DNA from: Saccharopolyspora rosea
Lineage (GTDB): Bacteria; Actinomycetota; Actinomycetes; Mycobacteriales; Pseudonocardiaceae
Assembly: GCF_025643595.1 (NCBI RefSeq)
Contig: NZ_CP102826.1
Coordinates: 186,001 to 250,000 of the forward strand
Direction: 5' to 3'
Length of the DNA stretch: 64,000 bases
Shown here one piece after another: positions 7,617 to 16,881 of this stretch. Each line of letters starts with the position of its first letter. Position 1 is the stretch's first letter. The position numbers and the translations under genes were made by a program. The notes under the pieces were generated by a model. It did no database searches. It was not told the DNA's origin and saw only the letters and a program-made list of their open reading frames with translations.

Positions 7617-9407
7617 GTGCGCAGGACGTCGTTGCTGGCCGCCACCGGTGCGCTGCTGCTGTCGGCAGCACCGGCCGCGGCAGCGCAACCGCAGGTCCGG
7701 ATCCACGACATACAGGGCACGACCCGGGTCTCGCCGCTCGTCGGCAAGCACGTCGCCGACGTGCCCGGCGTGGTGACCGGCGTGCGCGCCTCCGGGGCGT
7801 CGCGCGGATTCTGGTTCCAGGACCCGAATCCGGACAACGATCCGCGGACGAGCGAGGGCCTTTTCGTCTACACCGGCGACAAGGACCCGGCCGTCGCGGT
7901 CGGCGACGCGGTGACCGTCAGCGGTGTGGTGTCCGAGTACTACCCGCTGTCGTCCGGCGAGACTCCGGAAACCACCGCGAACCAGTCGGTGACCGAACTG
8001 ACCGGTGCGTCGTGGCAGGTCACCGGCAAGGGCAGCGTGCCGGCCGAGGAGATCGGCCCGGACACCGTGCCGCAGGCGTACGCCGCGCCGGACGGCAACA
8101 TCGAGAAGACGCAGCTGGATCCCGCCCGCTACGCCCTGGACTACTTCGAGTCCCGGGAAGGCATGGTGCTGCGGGTCGACGACGCGCGCGTCGTCGGGCC
8201 CACCGACACCCACCGCTCCCTGTGGGTCACCACCAAGCCCGAGCAGAACCGCAACCCGCGCGGCGGCACGACCTACACCGGGTACGCCGACGCGAACAGC
8301 GGGCGGCTCAAGGTCGAATCGCTGGCCGGCGGCGACTTCCCGGCCGCCGACGTCGGGGACCGGTTGCGGGGCGGCACCGAAGGCCCGCTGGACTACAGCT
8401 CGTACGGCGGATACGTCCTGGAAGCGAACGCGCTCGGGCAGCACGTCCCCGGCGGGCTGAAGCCCGAGACCACGCGCAAGCAGGCCGACGGCGAACTCTC
8501 CGTCGCCACCTACAACGTCGAGAACCTGGCCCCCTCCAACGATCCCGCGAAGTTCCAGCGCCTCGCCGAGGGCGTCGTGCGCGGACTCGCGGCGCCGGAC
8601 ATCGTGGCCGTCGAGGAAGTCCAGGACAACAGCGGTCCCGAGGACGACGGTGTCGTCGACGCCTCGCAGACGCTGACCAAGCTCACCGACGCGATCGCCG
8701 CCGCGGGCGGACCGCACTACCAGTGGCGGCAGATCAACCCGCAGAACGACGCCGACGGCGGGCAACCCGGCGGCAACATCCGCGTCGCCTTCCTGTTCAA
8801 CCCGAACCGGGTGTCCTTTATGGACAAACCGGGCGGGGACGCCACGACCCCGGTGCGCCCGGTCGCCGACGGCGGCCACGCCGCGCTGAGCACCTCGCCC
8901 GGCCGGATCGCTCCCACCGACGACGCGTGGAAGGACAGCCGCAAACCGCTGGTCGGCCAGTTCGAGTTCCGCGGAGCGCCGGTGTTCGTGGTGGCCGACC
9001 ACTTCGCCTCCAAGGGCGGCGACCAGCCGATGCACGGCCGGTTCCAGCCACCCACCCGCTCCTCGGAGGAGCAGCGCACCGCGCAGTCCCGGCTGGTGCG
9101 CGGCTTCGTCGACGACCTGCGCCGCGTCGACGGCGGTGCCCGCGCGGTCGTGCTGGGAGACCTCAACGACTTCGGCTTCTCCCCGGCGCTGGCCCCGCTG
9201 ACCGACGGCGGTGCGCTGACCGACCTGGCGACCACCCTGCCGCCGGCCGAGCGCTACAGCTACGTCTACGAGGGCAACTCCCAGCAGCTCGACCACACGC
9301 TGGTCACCCCGGGGGTCCGCGCCGACTACGACATCGTCCACCTCAACGCCGAATTCCACGACCAGACCAGCGACCACGACCCGCAGGTCACCCGCATCCA
9401 GCCCTGA
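7617..9407 (+). CDS. Secreted endonuclease/exonuclease/phosphatase family protein
   Basis: A 596-residue secreted protein. The Sec signal peptide is VRRTSLLAATGALLLSAAPA with a likely cut after Ala-Ala-Ala. An N-terminal beta domain (residues about 30-280) resembles the OB-like part of ExeM/NucH-type extracellular DNases. The C-terminal EEP nuclease domain shows SVATYNVENLAP, VAVEEVQ, ADHFASKGGD, VVLGDLNDFG and the terminal SDHDPQ (active-site Asp-His). GTG at 7617 is chosen for GAGGAGA upstream and because the signal peptide starts there. Likely role: extracellular DNA or phosphodiester degradation, perhaps phosphate scavenging. Confidence 0.9.
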   Translation: MRRTSLLAATGALLLSAAPAAAAQPQVRIHDIQGTTRVSPLVGKHVADVPGVVTGVRASGASRGFWFQDPNPDNDPRTSEGLFVYTGDKDPAVAVGDAVTVSGVVSEYYPLSSGETPETTANQSVTELTGASWQVTGKGSVPAEEIGPDTVPQAYAAPDGNIEKTQLDPARYALDYFESREGMVLRVDDARVVGPTDTHRSLWVTTKPEQNRNPRGGTTYTGYADANSGRLKVESLAGGDFPAADVGDRLRGGTEGPLDYSSYGGYVLEANALGQHVPGGLKPETTRKQADGELSVATYNVENLAPSNDPAKFQRLAEGVVRGLAAPDIVAVEEVQDNSGPEDDGVVDASQTLTKLTDAIAAAGGPHYQWRQINPQNDADGGQPGGNIRVAFLFNPNRVSFMDKPGGDATTPVRPVADGGHAALSTSPGRIAPTDDAWKDSRKPLVGQFEFRGAPVFVVADHFASKGGDQPMHGRFQPPTRSSEEQRTAQSRLVRGFVDDLRRVDGGARAVVLGDLNDFGFSPALAPLTDGGALTDLATTLPPAERYSYVYEGNSQQLDHTLVTPGVRADYDIVHLNAEFHDQTSDHDPQVTRIQP

Positions 9408-9429
9408 CGACGACCCGCTGACAACGATC

Positions 9430-9460
9430 GAGGCCCCGAACACCTGGTGTCCGGGGCCTC
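9430..9460 (+). terminator. Hairpin terminator after the secreted nuclease
   Basis: 14-bp arms (9430-9443 and 9447-9460) with one mismatch and a CTG loop, 22 nt after the nuclease stop. It also lies just beyond the 3' end of the oppositely oriented tRNA-Ser, so may serve both. Confidence 0.75.
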
Positions 9461-9468
9461 GTCCTCGG

Positions 9469-9554
9469 CGGAGGATACGGGATTCGAACCCGTGAGGGCT
9501 GTTAACCCAACACGATTTCCAATCGTGCGCCTTAGGCCGCTCGGCCAATCCTCC
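9469..9554 (-). tRNA. tRNA-Ser (anticodon GGA)
   Basis: An 86-nt class II tRNA on the minus strand. Acceptor GGAGGAT pairs with ATCCTCC, discriminator G. The anticodon arm CACGA-TTGGAAA-TCGTG gives GGA. It has a long variable arm and T-loop GTTCGAATC. CCA is not encoded. Confidence 0.97.
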
Positions 9555-10155
9555 GCGCAGAAGCGTACCAGGGGGGTAGTTGACCAGCGGCTATGGGGTG
9601 TGACCTGCGCCGACGGTCCAGCGGCGGGTGGTGTCGTGGGCTTGCGCAACACTGCCGGCTTCGCGCCCGACTGGCACCTTGAGCAGCGGGGCAAACGCCC
9701 GGCTTCGTCCGTCGTCGGGGCCCGGTTCACCGGACGTGGCGCGATCAACCGGTCGCTTCCGGAAACGACCGGCTGGGCTTGTGGCGATGCTCGCGCGGTC
9801 GCTCGCGGTATGGGTGGGCACTCGGTTGAACTCGCCGGGCGGGTTGACGACCGGACATCGTCGACGGTGGTCGAACGCCCAGCGGCGTGCGCGGTGGGGT
9901 AGGCGGGTGCCGTCGGTGTTCGCCTTCCCTTCGTAGGCGGGCCGGGCGAGAAGTCGGCCGCCGGGTGTCGGCGTTTTCCGCGAGAACACTTCGTGGGATT
10001 CCGGGTTCGCGAGAATGGGGCGGGCCGTCCGAAGGGAGGCGGTTTTCGTGATCGTCGATTTTCGTTGTCCGGCCATTTCTCGGGGTGCGGGCCTCGCACG
10101 AGGCTGCGAGGCCCGCGATCAACCACGACGCCGTTGGAGGCCGTTCGGTGCCCGC
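9555..10155. other. 600-bp gene-poor region
   Basis: No open frame here has coding character, a start with a ribosome site, or a recognisable product. The only clear element is a perfect 12-bp hairpin at 10087-10116, listed separately. Confidence 0.5.
10087..10116 (-). terminator. Perfect 12-bp hairpin downstream of a decayed gene
   Basis: Arms 10087-10098 and 10105-10116 with a 6-nt loop. It lies 40 nt beyond the end of the minus-strand reading frame that stops at 10156, consistent with that frame having once been a transcribed gene. Confidence 0.6.
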
Positions 10156-10542
10156 CTAACTGCGCGTTCCACGCGCATCCGCGTTCCGGCCTTCAAGGTG
10201 GTCGATCTTGAAGTAGTACGTTCCGGCCGGGGTGCCTTCCCACGTGTGTCCCGTAGCGGGGGCGACGCTGCCGCTGTCGTTGATCAGGAATTCCCTGGCC
10301 CCGTGGTCCTCGTCGGGGGCGAAGTTGACCTGCCGTTACAGGTGTAGCGTCATTTTCTGCGGGACGTTGGTGGGATGGTCCACGGAACCGCCGGTAACGG
10401 TGATGTTCACGTTTCCAGGGCTGTCCCAGTATTGTGACGAGAACTCTTCTCCCGCGCCGGTCATTTGCCATCCCAAGGCCGTCGGTTTGGACAAGGTTCC
10501 TCCCAGTTGTCCCCAGTGCGCCCAAACGATCGGACCTGGCAT
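10156..10542 (-). pseudogene. Decayed or stop-interrupted gene, unrecognised product
   Basis: One minus-strand frame reads as protein-like sequence from 10542 to a TAG at 10156, broken only by an in-frame TAA at 10336-10338. Before it: GNVNITVTGGSVDHPTNVPQ. After it, in the same frame: QVNFAPDEDHGAREFLINDS and PAGTYYFKIDHLEGRNADA. Both halves look like a beta-rich secreted domain, and codon use is less GC-rich than neighbours. The frame remains open above 10542, but no start with a ribosome site is evident. I do not recognise the family. A sequencing error or a genuine short protein ending at 10336 are alternatives. Confidence 0.5.
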
Positions 10543-10859
10543 TTGCCGGATCCGCCAGTCATGTTTACCGGGTTCCGGAAGGGGTTGGGAAGATAATGGT
10601 GGACGATCACTCGAATTGCGCAGAAGGACACCTGGGCGGCCTAGTTGTGGGCATTTCGCGGGTCGTCCTGGCGTGGCGTCGGGTTCGCGGCATTCAACTG
10701 CGCTCCCGGCCGCGCTCGCGCGTCGACGGTGCCGTCGGGCTGTCTCCGGGCGTCCACGGCGTGCCGGCGGTGGCGAGTGGAACGCCGGGAGCGGGCGTCC
10801 GGCACTCCGCGGCCGCCCTCGTGACGGGGGTGCTTTGCCGGGGGCGGTGGGGGGCGGGT
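10543..10859. other. Region between the decayed gene and the 4.5S RNA
   Basis: The minus-strand frame of the decayed gene stays open through at least 10680 (for example PLPEPGKHDWRIRQ), so it may contain an eroded 5' portion. Nothing else is recognised until the -10 element of the 4.5S RNA gene. Confidence 0.35.
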
Positions 10860-10865
10860 TACACT
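10860..10865 (+). promoter_or_regulatory. -10 element (TACACT) of the 4.5S RNA gene
   Basis: TACACT lies 7 nt before the first base of the predicted RNA stem (10872), the expected distance for a -10 hexamer. No good -35 is seen in the very G-rich upstream DNA. Confidence 0.5.
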
Positions 10866-10871
10866 GTCCGT

Positions 10872-10960
10872 GGACCTCGTGCGGCGTCCATCCTGTGAAC
10901 TCCCCCAGGGCCGGAAGGCAGCAAGGGTAAGCGGGCTCTGGCGGGTGCGCGGGGTCCCCT
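10872..10960 (+). ncRNA. ffs: Signal recognition particle RNA (4.5S, small bacterial type)
   Basis: The conserved domain IV loop GGAAGGCAGCAAGG is present, flanked by CCCAGGGCC and GGGCTCTGG that form the stem around it. The outer ends (GGACCTCGTGC and GCGCGGGGTCC) pair to close a single long hairpin of about 86-90 nt. It binds Ffh for co-translational targeting of membrane proteins. Location just upstream of dnaX is common in actinobacteria. End points are good to a few bases. Confidence 0.93.
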
Positions 10961-10971
10961 TACTTTTCCGG

Positions 10972-10997
10972 GGCTCCTCCCGTCGTCGGGAGGAGCC
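10972..10997 (+). terminator. Hairpin terminator of the 4.5S RNA gene
   Basis: Perfect 11-bp arms (10972-10982 and 10987-10997) around TCGT, directly after the CTTACTTTT that follows the RNA. It ends 37 nt before the dnaX start. Confidence 0.8.
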
Positions 10998-11034
10998 GTC
11001 CGGGTTGTCAGTCGCACCGCGTAGGGTTTCGACC

Positions 11035-13179
11035 GTGGCGCTCGCCCTCTACCGCAAGTACCGGCCCGCGACCTTCGGCGAGGTCGTCGGGCAGGAACAC
11101 GTGACCGAGCCGCTGCGCACCGCGTTGTCGGCCGGGCGGATCAACCACGCGTACCTGTTCTCCGGGCCGCGCGGGTGCGGCAAGACGTCCAGCGCGCGGA
11201 TCCTCGCCCGGTCGCTGAACTGCGACCAGGGGCCCACCGCCGATCCGTGCGGTGAGTGCGACTCGTGCATCGCGCTGGCGCCCGAGGGCGGCGGCAGCGT
11301 CGACGTCGTCGAGCTCGACGCGGCCAGCCACGGCGGTGTGGACGACACGCGCGAGCTGCGGGACCGGGCCTTCTTCGCGCCCGCGCAGTCGCGGTACCGG
11401 ATCTTCATCATCGACGAGGCCCACATGGTCACCACGCAGGGCTTCAACGCCCTGCTGAAGATCGTCGAGGAACCGCCCGAGCACCTCATCTTCGTCTTCG
11501 CCACGACCGAGCCGGACAAGGTGCTCACCACCATCCGGTCGCGGACCCACCACTACCCGTTCCGGCTGATGCCGCCCGGTGTCATGCGGGACCTGCTCGA
11601 ACGGATCTGCCGCGAGGAGGGCGTCACCGTCGAGCCGGCGGTGTACCCGCTGGTCATCCGGGCCGGAGGCGGGTCCGCTCGGGACACGTTGAGCGTGCTC
11701 GACCAGTTGCTCGCCGGGGCCACCGACCGGGGTGTCACCTACGAGCGCGCGGTCGCGCTGCTCGGCGTCACCGACGTCGCGCTCATCGACGACATGGTCG
11801 ACGCGCTGGCCGCCGGGGACGCCGCCGCCGTCTACGCCACCGTCGACCGGCTCGTCGAAGCCGGGCACGACCCGCGGCGGTTCGCCTCCGACCTGCTCGA
11901 CCGGTTGCGCGACCTGGTGCTGCTGCACTCCGTGCCCGACGCGCCGCAGCGCGGGCTCGTCGAAGCCGACGGGGACGAGCTCACCCGGATGCAGAACCAG
12001 GCCGAACAGCTCGGCGCCGCGACGCTGTCCCGGTTCGCCGAGATCGTGCACACCGGTCTGTCCGAGATGCGCGGGGCCACCGCGCCCCGCCTGCTGCTCG
12101 AACTGCTCTGCGCGCGCATGTTGCTGCCCGCGGTGTCCGACTCCGAGACCGCGCTGCTGCAACGGCTCGAACGCGTCGAGCGCCGGATGACCATCGCGCC
12201 CGGTGAGGCCCCGGCCGCCGCCGCTGCGCCCGCCGCCGAACCCGACGCCGAGGCGCGGGACGCCGAGGCGCGGCCGCGCCGCGTCTTCCAGCGACCGCAC
12301 GAGCGGGCCGCGCAGTCGCAGGCCGCGGCTCCGGAGACACCGCCGGCGGCCGAGCCCCAGCAGCCGACCGAGCCCGCTCCGCAGCCGCCGCCGAAGGCGG
12401 CCGAACCGCCCGCGGCGCGCGACGTCCCGGCTGCCCCGGCGGCTCGGAGCGCGACCCGGGAGGCACCGGCGGCGAGCGCCGAGCCGTCGTCCGGCGGCGA
12501 AGCCGCATCCGGCGGCGGGTACGACGCCGCCGCGGTGCGGCGGGTGTGGACCGAGCTGCTGCGGGCGGTCGCGGAGCGGAACCGGCCGACGCAGGCGCTG
12601 CTGCTCAACGCCACCGTCCAGGACCTCACCGACGGTGCGCTCGTGCTGTCGATGCCGACGGCCGGGCTGGTCAAGCAGCTCAACCAGGAGCGCCGGTTGG
12701 GCTTCGTGCGGGACGCGCTGGGGGAGGTGCTCGGCGGCGAGTGGGACATCCACTGCGTCGAGGCCGGGGCCGCGCCGCCCGCCGCGAGCAAGCCGCCGCC
12801 GAAGCAGCCGCCGCAGCGGCGCGAGCAGCGGCCCGAGACGCCCCGCGGCGGGGCGGCGAACGGGCAGGCCCCCGAAACCGGGCAGGCCAACCCGTCCGCG
12901 CGGACCGCGCAGCAGCGGGCCTCGGTGCCGCGCACCCCGGAGCCCGACGACATCCCGCCCCCGCCGGAGCCGCCGGACGAGGAGCCACCGCCGCCGGACG
13001 ACGTGCCGCCCGCGCCCGAACCGCCCAAGCCGCCGGAGCCGGACGACGAGGAGGACCCGGAGGCGCTGCTCGCCGATTCGTCCCCAGTGGACGGTTCGGG
13101 CGCGCAGGTCCGGGATCCGGACGCCGCGGCCGTGGAACTCCTGGAACGCGAGCTGGGAGCCCGCCGCATCGACGGCTGA
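11035..13179 (+). CDS. dnaX: DNA polymerase III subunits gamma and tau
   Basis: A 714-residue clamp-loader ATPase. The N-terminus ALYRKYRPATFGEVVGQEHV is diagnostic. Walker A is GPRGCGKTSS, the zinc module is CxxxxxxADPCGECDSC, and Walker B is IFIIDEAHM. Sensor and lid motifs follow to about residue 370. A long Pro/Ala/Glu-rich linker, interrupted by one folded tau-type domain (about 500-580), leads to the acidic, proline-rich tail and a conserved C-terminal helix. GTG 11035 is the start, since the conserved N-terminus begins there. No slippery heptamer for a gamma frameshift product was found. Confidence 0.97.
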   Translation: MALALYRKYRPATFGEVVGQEHVTEPLRTALSAGRINHAYLFSGPRGCGKTSSARILARSLNCDQGPTADPCGECDSCIALAPEGGGSVDVVELDAASHGGVDDTRELRDRAFFAPAQSRYRIFIIDEAHMVTTQGFNALLKIVEEPPEHLIFVFATTEPDKVLTTIRSRTHHYPFRLMPPGVMRDLLERICREEGVTVEPAVYPLVIRAGGGSARDTLSVLDQLLAGATDRGVTYERAVALLGVTDVALIDDMVDALAAGDAAAVYATVDRLVEAGHDPRRFASDLLDRLRDLVLLHSVPDAPQRGLVEADGDELTRMQNQAEQLGAATLSRFAEIVHTGLSEMRGATAPRLLLELLCARMLLPAVSDSETALLQRLERVERRMTIAPGEAPAAAAAPAAEPDAEARDAEARPRRVFQRPHERAAQSQAAAPETPPAAEPQQPTEPAPQPPPKAAEPPAARDVPAAPAARSATREAPAASAEPSSGGEAASGGGYDAAAVRRVWTELLRAVAERNRPTQALLLNATVQDLTDGALVLSMPTAGLVKQLNQERRLGFVRDALGEVLGGEWDIHCVEAGAAPPAASKPPPKQPPQRREQRPETPRGGAANGQAPETGQANPSARTAQQRASVPRTPEPDDIPPPPEPPDEEPPPPDDVPPAPEPPKPPEPDDEEDPEALLADSSPVDGSGAQVRDPDAAAVELLERELGARRIDG

Positions 13180-13186
13180 GACCTGT

Positions 13187-13231
13187 CTTCGAACTCGTTT
13201 TGCGAGGCGGTACCGGTGGCGGAACCTCAAG
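13187..13231. repeat. Fragment of a dispersed intergenic repeat
   Basis: This 45-bp piece between dnaX and the S9 peptidase gene matches, with a few changes, the reverse complement of 52633-52677 (shared parts include CGAACTCGTTTTG and GGTGGCGGAACCTCA) and more weakly 49600-49632. It is the third copy of the repeat family described under the findings. Confidence 0.65.
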
Positions 13232-13243
13232 ACTGAGGAACCG

Positions 13244-15061
13244 TCAACCGGCCAAGTGGCGGCGCAGGAACGTGAGCGCTCTGGGGTAGGCGTCGAGCCG
13301 GTTCGCGCGCTTGGCGAGGCCGTGGCCCTCGTCCGGGTAGACGCGGAGTTCGCACTCCAGGCCCTTGGCGCGGACGGCCGACGCGATCTGCTCGGCCTCG
13401 GACAGCGGGACGCGCGGATCGTTGGCGCCGTGCAGGACGAACAGCGGAGCCGAGATCGCCGAGGCGCGCGACAGCGGGGACGCCTCGCGCAGGAAGTCGG
13501 CGTCGGCGGTGAGCGAGCCGTACTCCCGCTCGCGGTGCGTGCGGCGGTAGGCGGCGGTGTTCTCCAGGAACGTCAGCAGCGACGAGATGCCCACGATGTC
13601 GACGCCCGCCGCCCACCGCTCGGGTTGGAACGCCAGCCCGGCCAGCACCATGTACCCGCCGTACGAGCCGCCCCACAGCGCCGCGCGGCGGGGGTCCAGG
13701 CCGAGCGCGGGCAGCCAGTCGTGCAGATCGGCGAGGTCGGCGACGGCCTCCAGCCGGTTGCGCCCGTCGTCGGCGGAGTACCAGCGCTTGCCGTAGCCCG
13801 TCGAGCCGCGCACGTTCGGCACCAGGACCGCGTGGCCCTGCGCCACGAGCGCCTGCGCGATCGGGCTGAACGAGCGCACCGACTGGCTCTCCGGTCCACC
13901 GTGGACGATCAGCACCGCTGACCCGGCCGTCTCCGGGGAGGGCGCGGGCGGTGCGTAGACGAAGCACGGGATCCGCTCGCCGTCGCGGGTCGGCACCCGG
14001 TGCGTCGTCGGTGCCACCGGGAGGTCGGCGCCCAGCTGCGCGGTGGAGTCGGTGAGCGGGCGCGCTTCTCCCGTCGCGACGTCGACCAGCAGCGCATCGC
14101 CGGGCACCGCCGGTCCGCTGAACGACAGCGCCACCGACCGCGAGTCGGGCGACCACACCGGTGCCGGCAGCGGGTACCCGCACCAGCCGTCGGCGGGCAG
14201 CCGCACCCCGCGCAGCCGTTCGCCGCTCGCGGCGTCGTGCAGCGCCAGGCGGCTGGTGCCGTCGTCGTTGGTGTGCACCAGCAGCGTGCGACCGTCCGGG
14301 GACAGCCAGCCGCTGAGGTCGTGGTCCGCGGAGGTCACCAGCCACGTGCGTTCGCCGGTGCGCGGGTCGAGCCGGGCGATGCCCGTGCGGTCCCGACCGG
14401 AGTTCGTGGTGACCACCAGCCCGGAGTCGTCGGGGAGCCAGCCGAGGTGGGTGTGCCGGGCCGGGTCGGCCGGATCGGTCAGCGCCACCACGTGCTCGGC
14501 CTCGGTCGCGGGCATCGTGTCGACCAGCAGCACCCGGTCCGACAGCGGCGGTACCGCGGGCACGGTCAGCGCCGCGTAGCGGCTGTCCGGGGAGACGGCC
14601 ACGTCCAGGACCATGCCGCCCCCGTCGTAGACGACCCGTTCCTCGCCGGTGACGACGCTGCGGATCACCACGTCGAAGTCCACGCCGTTGCGGCGGTTGG
14701 TCGAGTAGACGATGCGGTCCGGCAGCACGTCCAGCAGCCGGTGCACGTGGTCCGGGTCGCGGACCAGCGGCTCCAGGTCGTCCAGCGCGGCGGGTGCCGA
14801 CCGGGGCAGGCGCAGCAGCGAGAGCTGGCCGCGTTCGTCGCCGTCGGTGTCGTGCTGGACGACCGCCGCCCGCTCCCCGGGCACGTACCGGCCGGTCACC
14901 GCGCCGGGCAGCGCGGTCAGCGGGGTGGCGGTGCCGTCGGCGAGCTCCACCAGCTGCACCGAGCCGGACTCGTCGGAGCCCGCCAGCACCCGTCCCGCCC
15001 CGTCCGCGTCGAAGGCCCGCCACGAAGCCAGTTCGAGCAACCGCACGATGTCCAGCGCCAT
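13244..15061 (-). CDS. S9 family serine peptidase (prolyl oligopeptidase-like)
   Basis: A 605-residue cytoplasmic peptidase. Residues 1-340 form a WD/beta-propeller-like domain with repeated GxxxxLxxSPDxR-type blades. The C-terminal alpha/beta-hydrolase domain has the triad Ser466 (GGSYGGY), Asp548 (NDPRVP) and His580 (DEGHG). The stretch [11 protein letters not shown] is the oxyanion region. Related to acylaminoacyl peptidases and dipeptidyl peptidase IV-type enzymes; exact specificity cannot be read. Convergent with dnaX. A second S9 gene sits at the right edge of the window. Confidence 0.93.
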   Translation of the reverse strand: MALDIVRLLELASWRAFDADGAGRVLAGSDESGSVQLVELADGTATPLTALPGAVTGRYVPGERAAVVQHDTDGDERGQLSLLRLPRSAPAALDDLEPLVRDPDHVHRLLDVLPDRIVYSTNRRNGVDFDVVIRSVVTGEERVVYDGGGMVLDVAVSPDSRYAALTVPAVPPLSDRVLLVDTMPATEAEHVVALTDPADPARHTHLGWLPDDSGLVVTTNSGRDRTGIARLDPRTGERTWLVTSADHDLSGWLSPDGRTLLVHTNDDGTSRLALHDAASGERLRGVRLPADGWCGYPLPAPVWSPDSRSVALSFSGPAVPGDALLVDVATGEARPLTDSTAQLGADLPVAPTTHRVPTRDGERIPCFVYAPPAPSPETAGSAVLIVHGGPESQSVRSFSPIAQALVAQGHAVLVPNVRGSTGYGKRWYSADDGRNRLEAVADLADLHDWLPALGLDPRRAALWGGSYGGYMVLAGLAFQPERWAAGVDIVGISSLLTFLENTAAYRRTHREREYGSLTADADFLREASPLSRASAISAPLFVLHGANDPRVPLSEAEQIASAVRAKGLECELRVYPDEGHGLAKRANRLDAYPRALTFLRRHLAG

Positions 15062-15194
15062 GCGATCACCCTGTCACGTCGTCCCCGCCGGGCCCAGGGG
15101 CAGCCGAGGGGCACGACTAGGCTGGGAGGGGTACCCGGAAGGGCGCAACGCGCTGGCTCGCGCCAGCGGACAGTCCGGAACGAGGAGGACCACG

Positions 15195-15551
15195 GTGCAA
15201 CCTGGTGGCCAGCCGAACATGCAGCAGATCATGGAACAGGCGCAGAAGATGCAGCAGCAGCTGATGACTGCGCAGCAGGAGCTCGCCGCCGCCGAGGTCA
15301 CCGGGAGTGCCGGCGGTGGACTGGTGACCGCGGTCGTCAGCGGTGCGGGCGAGCTGAAGTCGATGTCCATCGACCCCCAGGCCGTCGACCCGGAGGACAC
15401 CGACACGCTCTCCGATCTGGTCGTCGCGGCCGTGCGGGACGCCAACCGGGCCGCGCAGGAGCTCCAGGCGGAGAAGATGGGCCCGCTGGCCGGTGCGCTC
15501 GGCGGGGCGGGCGGCCCCGACCTGGGCGGGCTGGGCCTGCCGGGCATGTGA
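15195..15551 (+). CDS. YbaB/EbfC family nucleoid-associated protein
   Basis: A 118-residue DNA-binding protein, homodimer in known members. The N-terminal coiled coil is Gln/Met-rich ([16 protein letters not shown]), followed by [16 protein letters not shown] and a Gly-rich tail. GTG 15195 is chosen for GAGGAGGACCAC just upstream; ATG 15219 is a weaker option. It sits 19 nt before recR, the widely conserved dnaX-ybaB-recR arrangement (here split only by the S9 gene). Confidence 0.93.
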   Translation: MQPGGQPNMQQIMEQAQKMQQQLMTAQQELAAAEVTGSAGGGLVTAVVSGAGELKSMSIDPQAVDPEDTDTLSDLVVAAVRDANRAAQELQAEKMGPLAGALGGAGGPDLGGLGLPGM

Positions 15552-15570
15552 GGGCTGAAGCGAGCACGAC

Positions 15571-16167
15571 GTGTATGAAGGTCCTGTCCAGGATTTGATC
15601 GACGAGCTCGGCAGGCTGCCGGGCATCGGTCCCAAGAGCGCGCAGCGCATCGCCTTCCACCTGCTCGCCGCCGAGCCGGCGGACGTGACCCGGCTGCAGG
15701 AGGCGCTGCAGAAGGTCAAGGAAGGCGTGGTGTTCTGCGAGGTCTGCGGCAACGTCTCGGAGGAGACGACGTGCCGGATCTGCCGGGACGCCCGGCGCGA
15801 CCCGACGCTGGTGTGCGTCGTCGAGGAACCCAAGGACGTGCTGGCGATCGAGCGCACCCGCGAGTTCCGGGGGCGCTACCACGTGCTCGGCGGGGCGCTC
15901 GACCCGCTGTCCGGGGTGGGCCCGGACCAGCTGCGGGTGCGCGAGCTGCTGGCCCGCATCGGTCGGGACGAGATCACCGAGGTGATCATCGCGACCGACC
16001 CGAACACCGAGGGCGAGGCGACCGCCACCTACCTGGTGCGCATGTTGCGCGACTTCCCGGGCCTGAACGTCACGCGGCTGGCGTCCGGCCTGCCGATGGG
16101 CGGGGACCTGGAGTTCGCCGACGAACTGACGCTCGGCCGGGCGCTGTCCGGCCGCCGGGCGGTGTGA
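15571..16167 (+). CDS. recR: Recombination protein RecR
   Basis: A 198-residue protein that forms a ring clamp with RecO/RecF to load RecA at gaps. It shows the N-terminal helix-hairpin-helix ([20 protein letters not shown]), a C4 zinc module [16 protein letters not shown] (C57/C60 type spacing), a Toprim domain with [12 protein letters not shown], and the C-terminal Walker-like region ending in [19 protein letters not shown]. Starts at GTG 15571. Overlaps the next gene by 4 nt. Confidence 0.97.
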   Translation: MYEGPVQDLIDELGRLPGIGPKSAQRIAFHLLAAEPADVTRLQEALQKVKEGVVFCEVCGNVSEETTCRICRDARRDPTLVCVVEEPKDVLAIERTREFRGRYHVLGGALDPLSGVGPDQLRVRELLARIGRDEITEVIIATDPNTEGEATATYLVRMLRDFPGLNVTRLASGLPMGGDLEFADELTLGRALSGRRAV

Positions 16168-16712
16168 CGCCGCTGGTCGAGCGGATCCGCACCGCGCCGC
16201 CCAGGCTGGGCGCGGTGCGGGTGGTCGCCGTCGACGGGCCGTCGGGCTCGGGCAAGACGGTGTTCGCGCGGGAGCTGGCCGGCGCGCTGCGAGCATCCGG
16301 CTCGGACGTCGCCGTGGTGCCCACCGACGACTTCGCCATCTGGGACGAACCGGTGCAGTGGTGGCCGCGCCTGGTGTCCGGGGTGCTGGAGCCGCTGCGG
16401 CGCGGCGAACCCGGCCGCTACCGGCGGGTGGAGTGGCCGGACGGGGAGCCGGTGCCGGGGGAGTGGGTGACCGTCGACCCGCCGGAGGTCCTCGTGCTGG
16501 AGGGCGTCTCGGCCGCGCGCCGGTCGGCCGCCGGATCGTTGTCCCTGGTGGTGTGGGTGGAGGTCCCGGACCCGGCGCTGCGGCTGGAGCGCGCGGTCGC
16601 GCGCGACGGGGAGAGCACGCGCCCCTTCCTGCGGCGCTGGCAGGAGTTCGAACGCGACTGGTTCGCCGCCGACGGCACCCGGTCCCGGGCGGACGTCCGC
16701 GTGCACCGGTGA
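16164..16712 (+). CDS. P-loop kinase, uridine kinase family
   Basis: A 182-residue P-loop protein. Walker A is [16 protein letters not shown] (about residues 23-38). A short DDF ([13 protein letters not shown]) and [11 protein letters not shown] match the uridine kinase/phosphoribulokinase-like family. GTG 16164 overlaps the recR stop (GTGA), indicating coupling. Substrate in this actinobacterial subgroup is not established. The C-terminal [19 protein letters not shown] is typical of it. Confidence 0.8.
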   Translation: MTPLVERIRTAPPRLGAVRVVAVDGPSGSGKTVFARELAGALRASGSDVAVVPTDDFAIWDEPVQWWPRLVSGVLEPLRRGEPGRYRRVEWPDGEPVPGEWVTVDPPEVLVLEGVSAARRSAAGSLSLVVWVEVPDPALRLERAVARDGESTRPFLRRWQEFERDWFAADGTRSRADVRVHR

Positions 16713-16881
16713 GACCGCGCGGGTAGCCGAAGTGGACGAACCGGGTGATCGGGGCGGGTGAAACGCGGAGTCGCGAGGTCGTCCTAAGTAGCTGGATCGT
16801 AACTTCGAGTACTCCACCCGGGGCCGGTTGCGAGTTAGTCTCACGTCACTTTTGAGACCTGAGACACATCGAGGTGCTTCC

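Noticed and set aside
9447-9902. Plus-strand frame across the tRNA-Ser(GGA) locus
   Set aside because: It runs antisense through the tRNA gene and has no ribosome site or recognisable product.
10193-10525. 110-codon minus-strand frame overlapping the decayed gene
   Set aside because: It is rich in Arg/Gln/Gly with no coding character; the neighbouring frame interrupted by the TAA gives the protein-like sequence.
11035-13179. Programmed frameshift in dnaX to make a separate gamma subunit
   Set aside because: No A-rich slippery heptamer with a downstream pseudoknot or stem was seen in the expected region.
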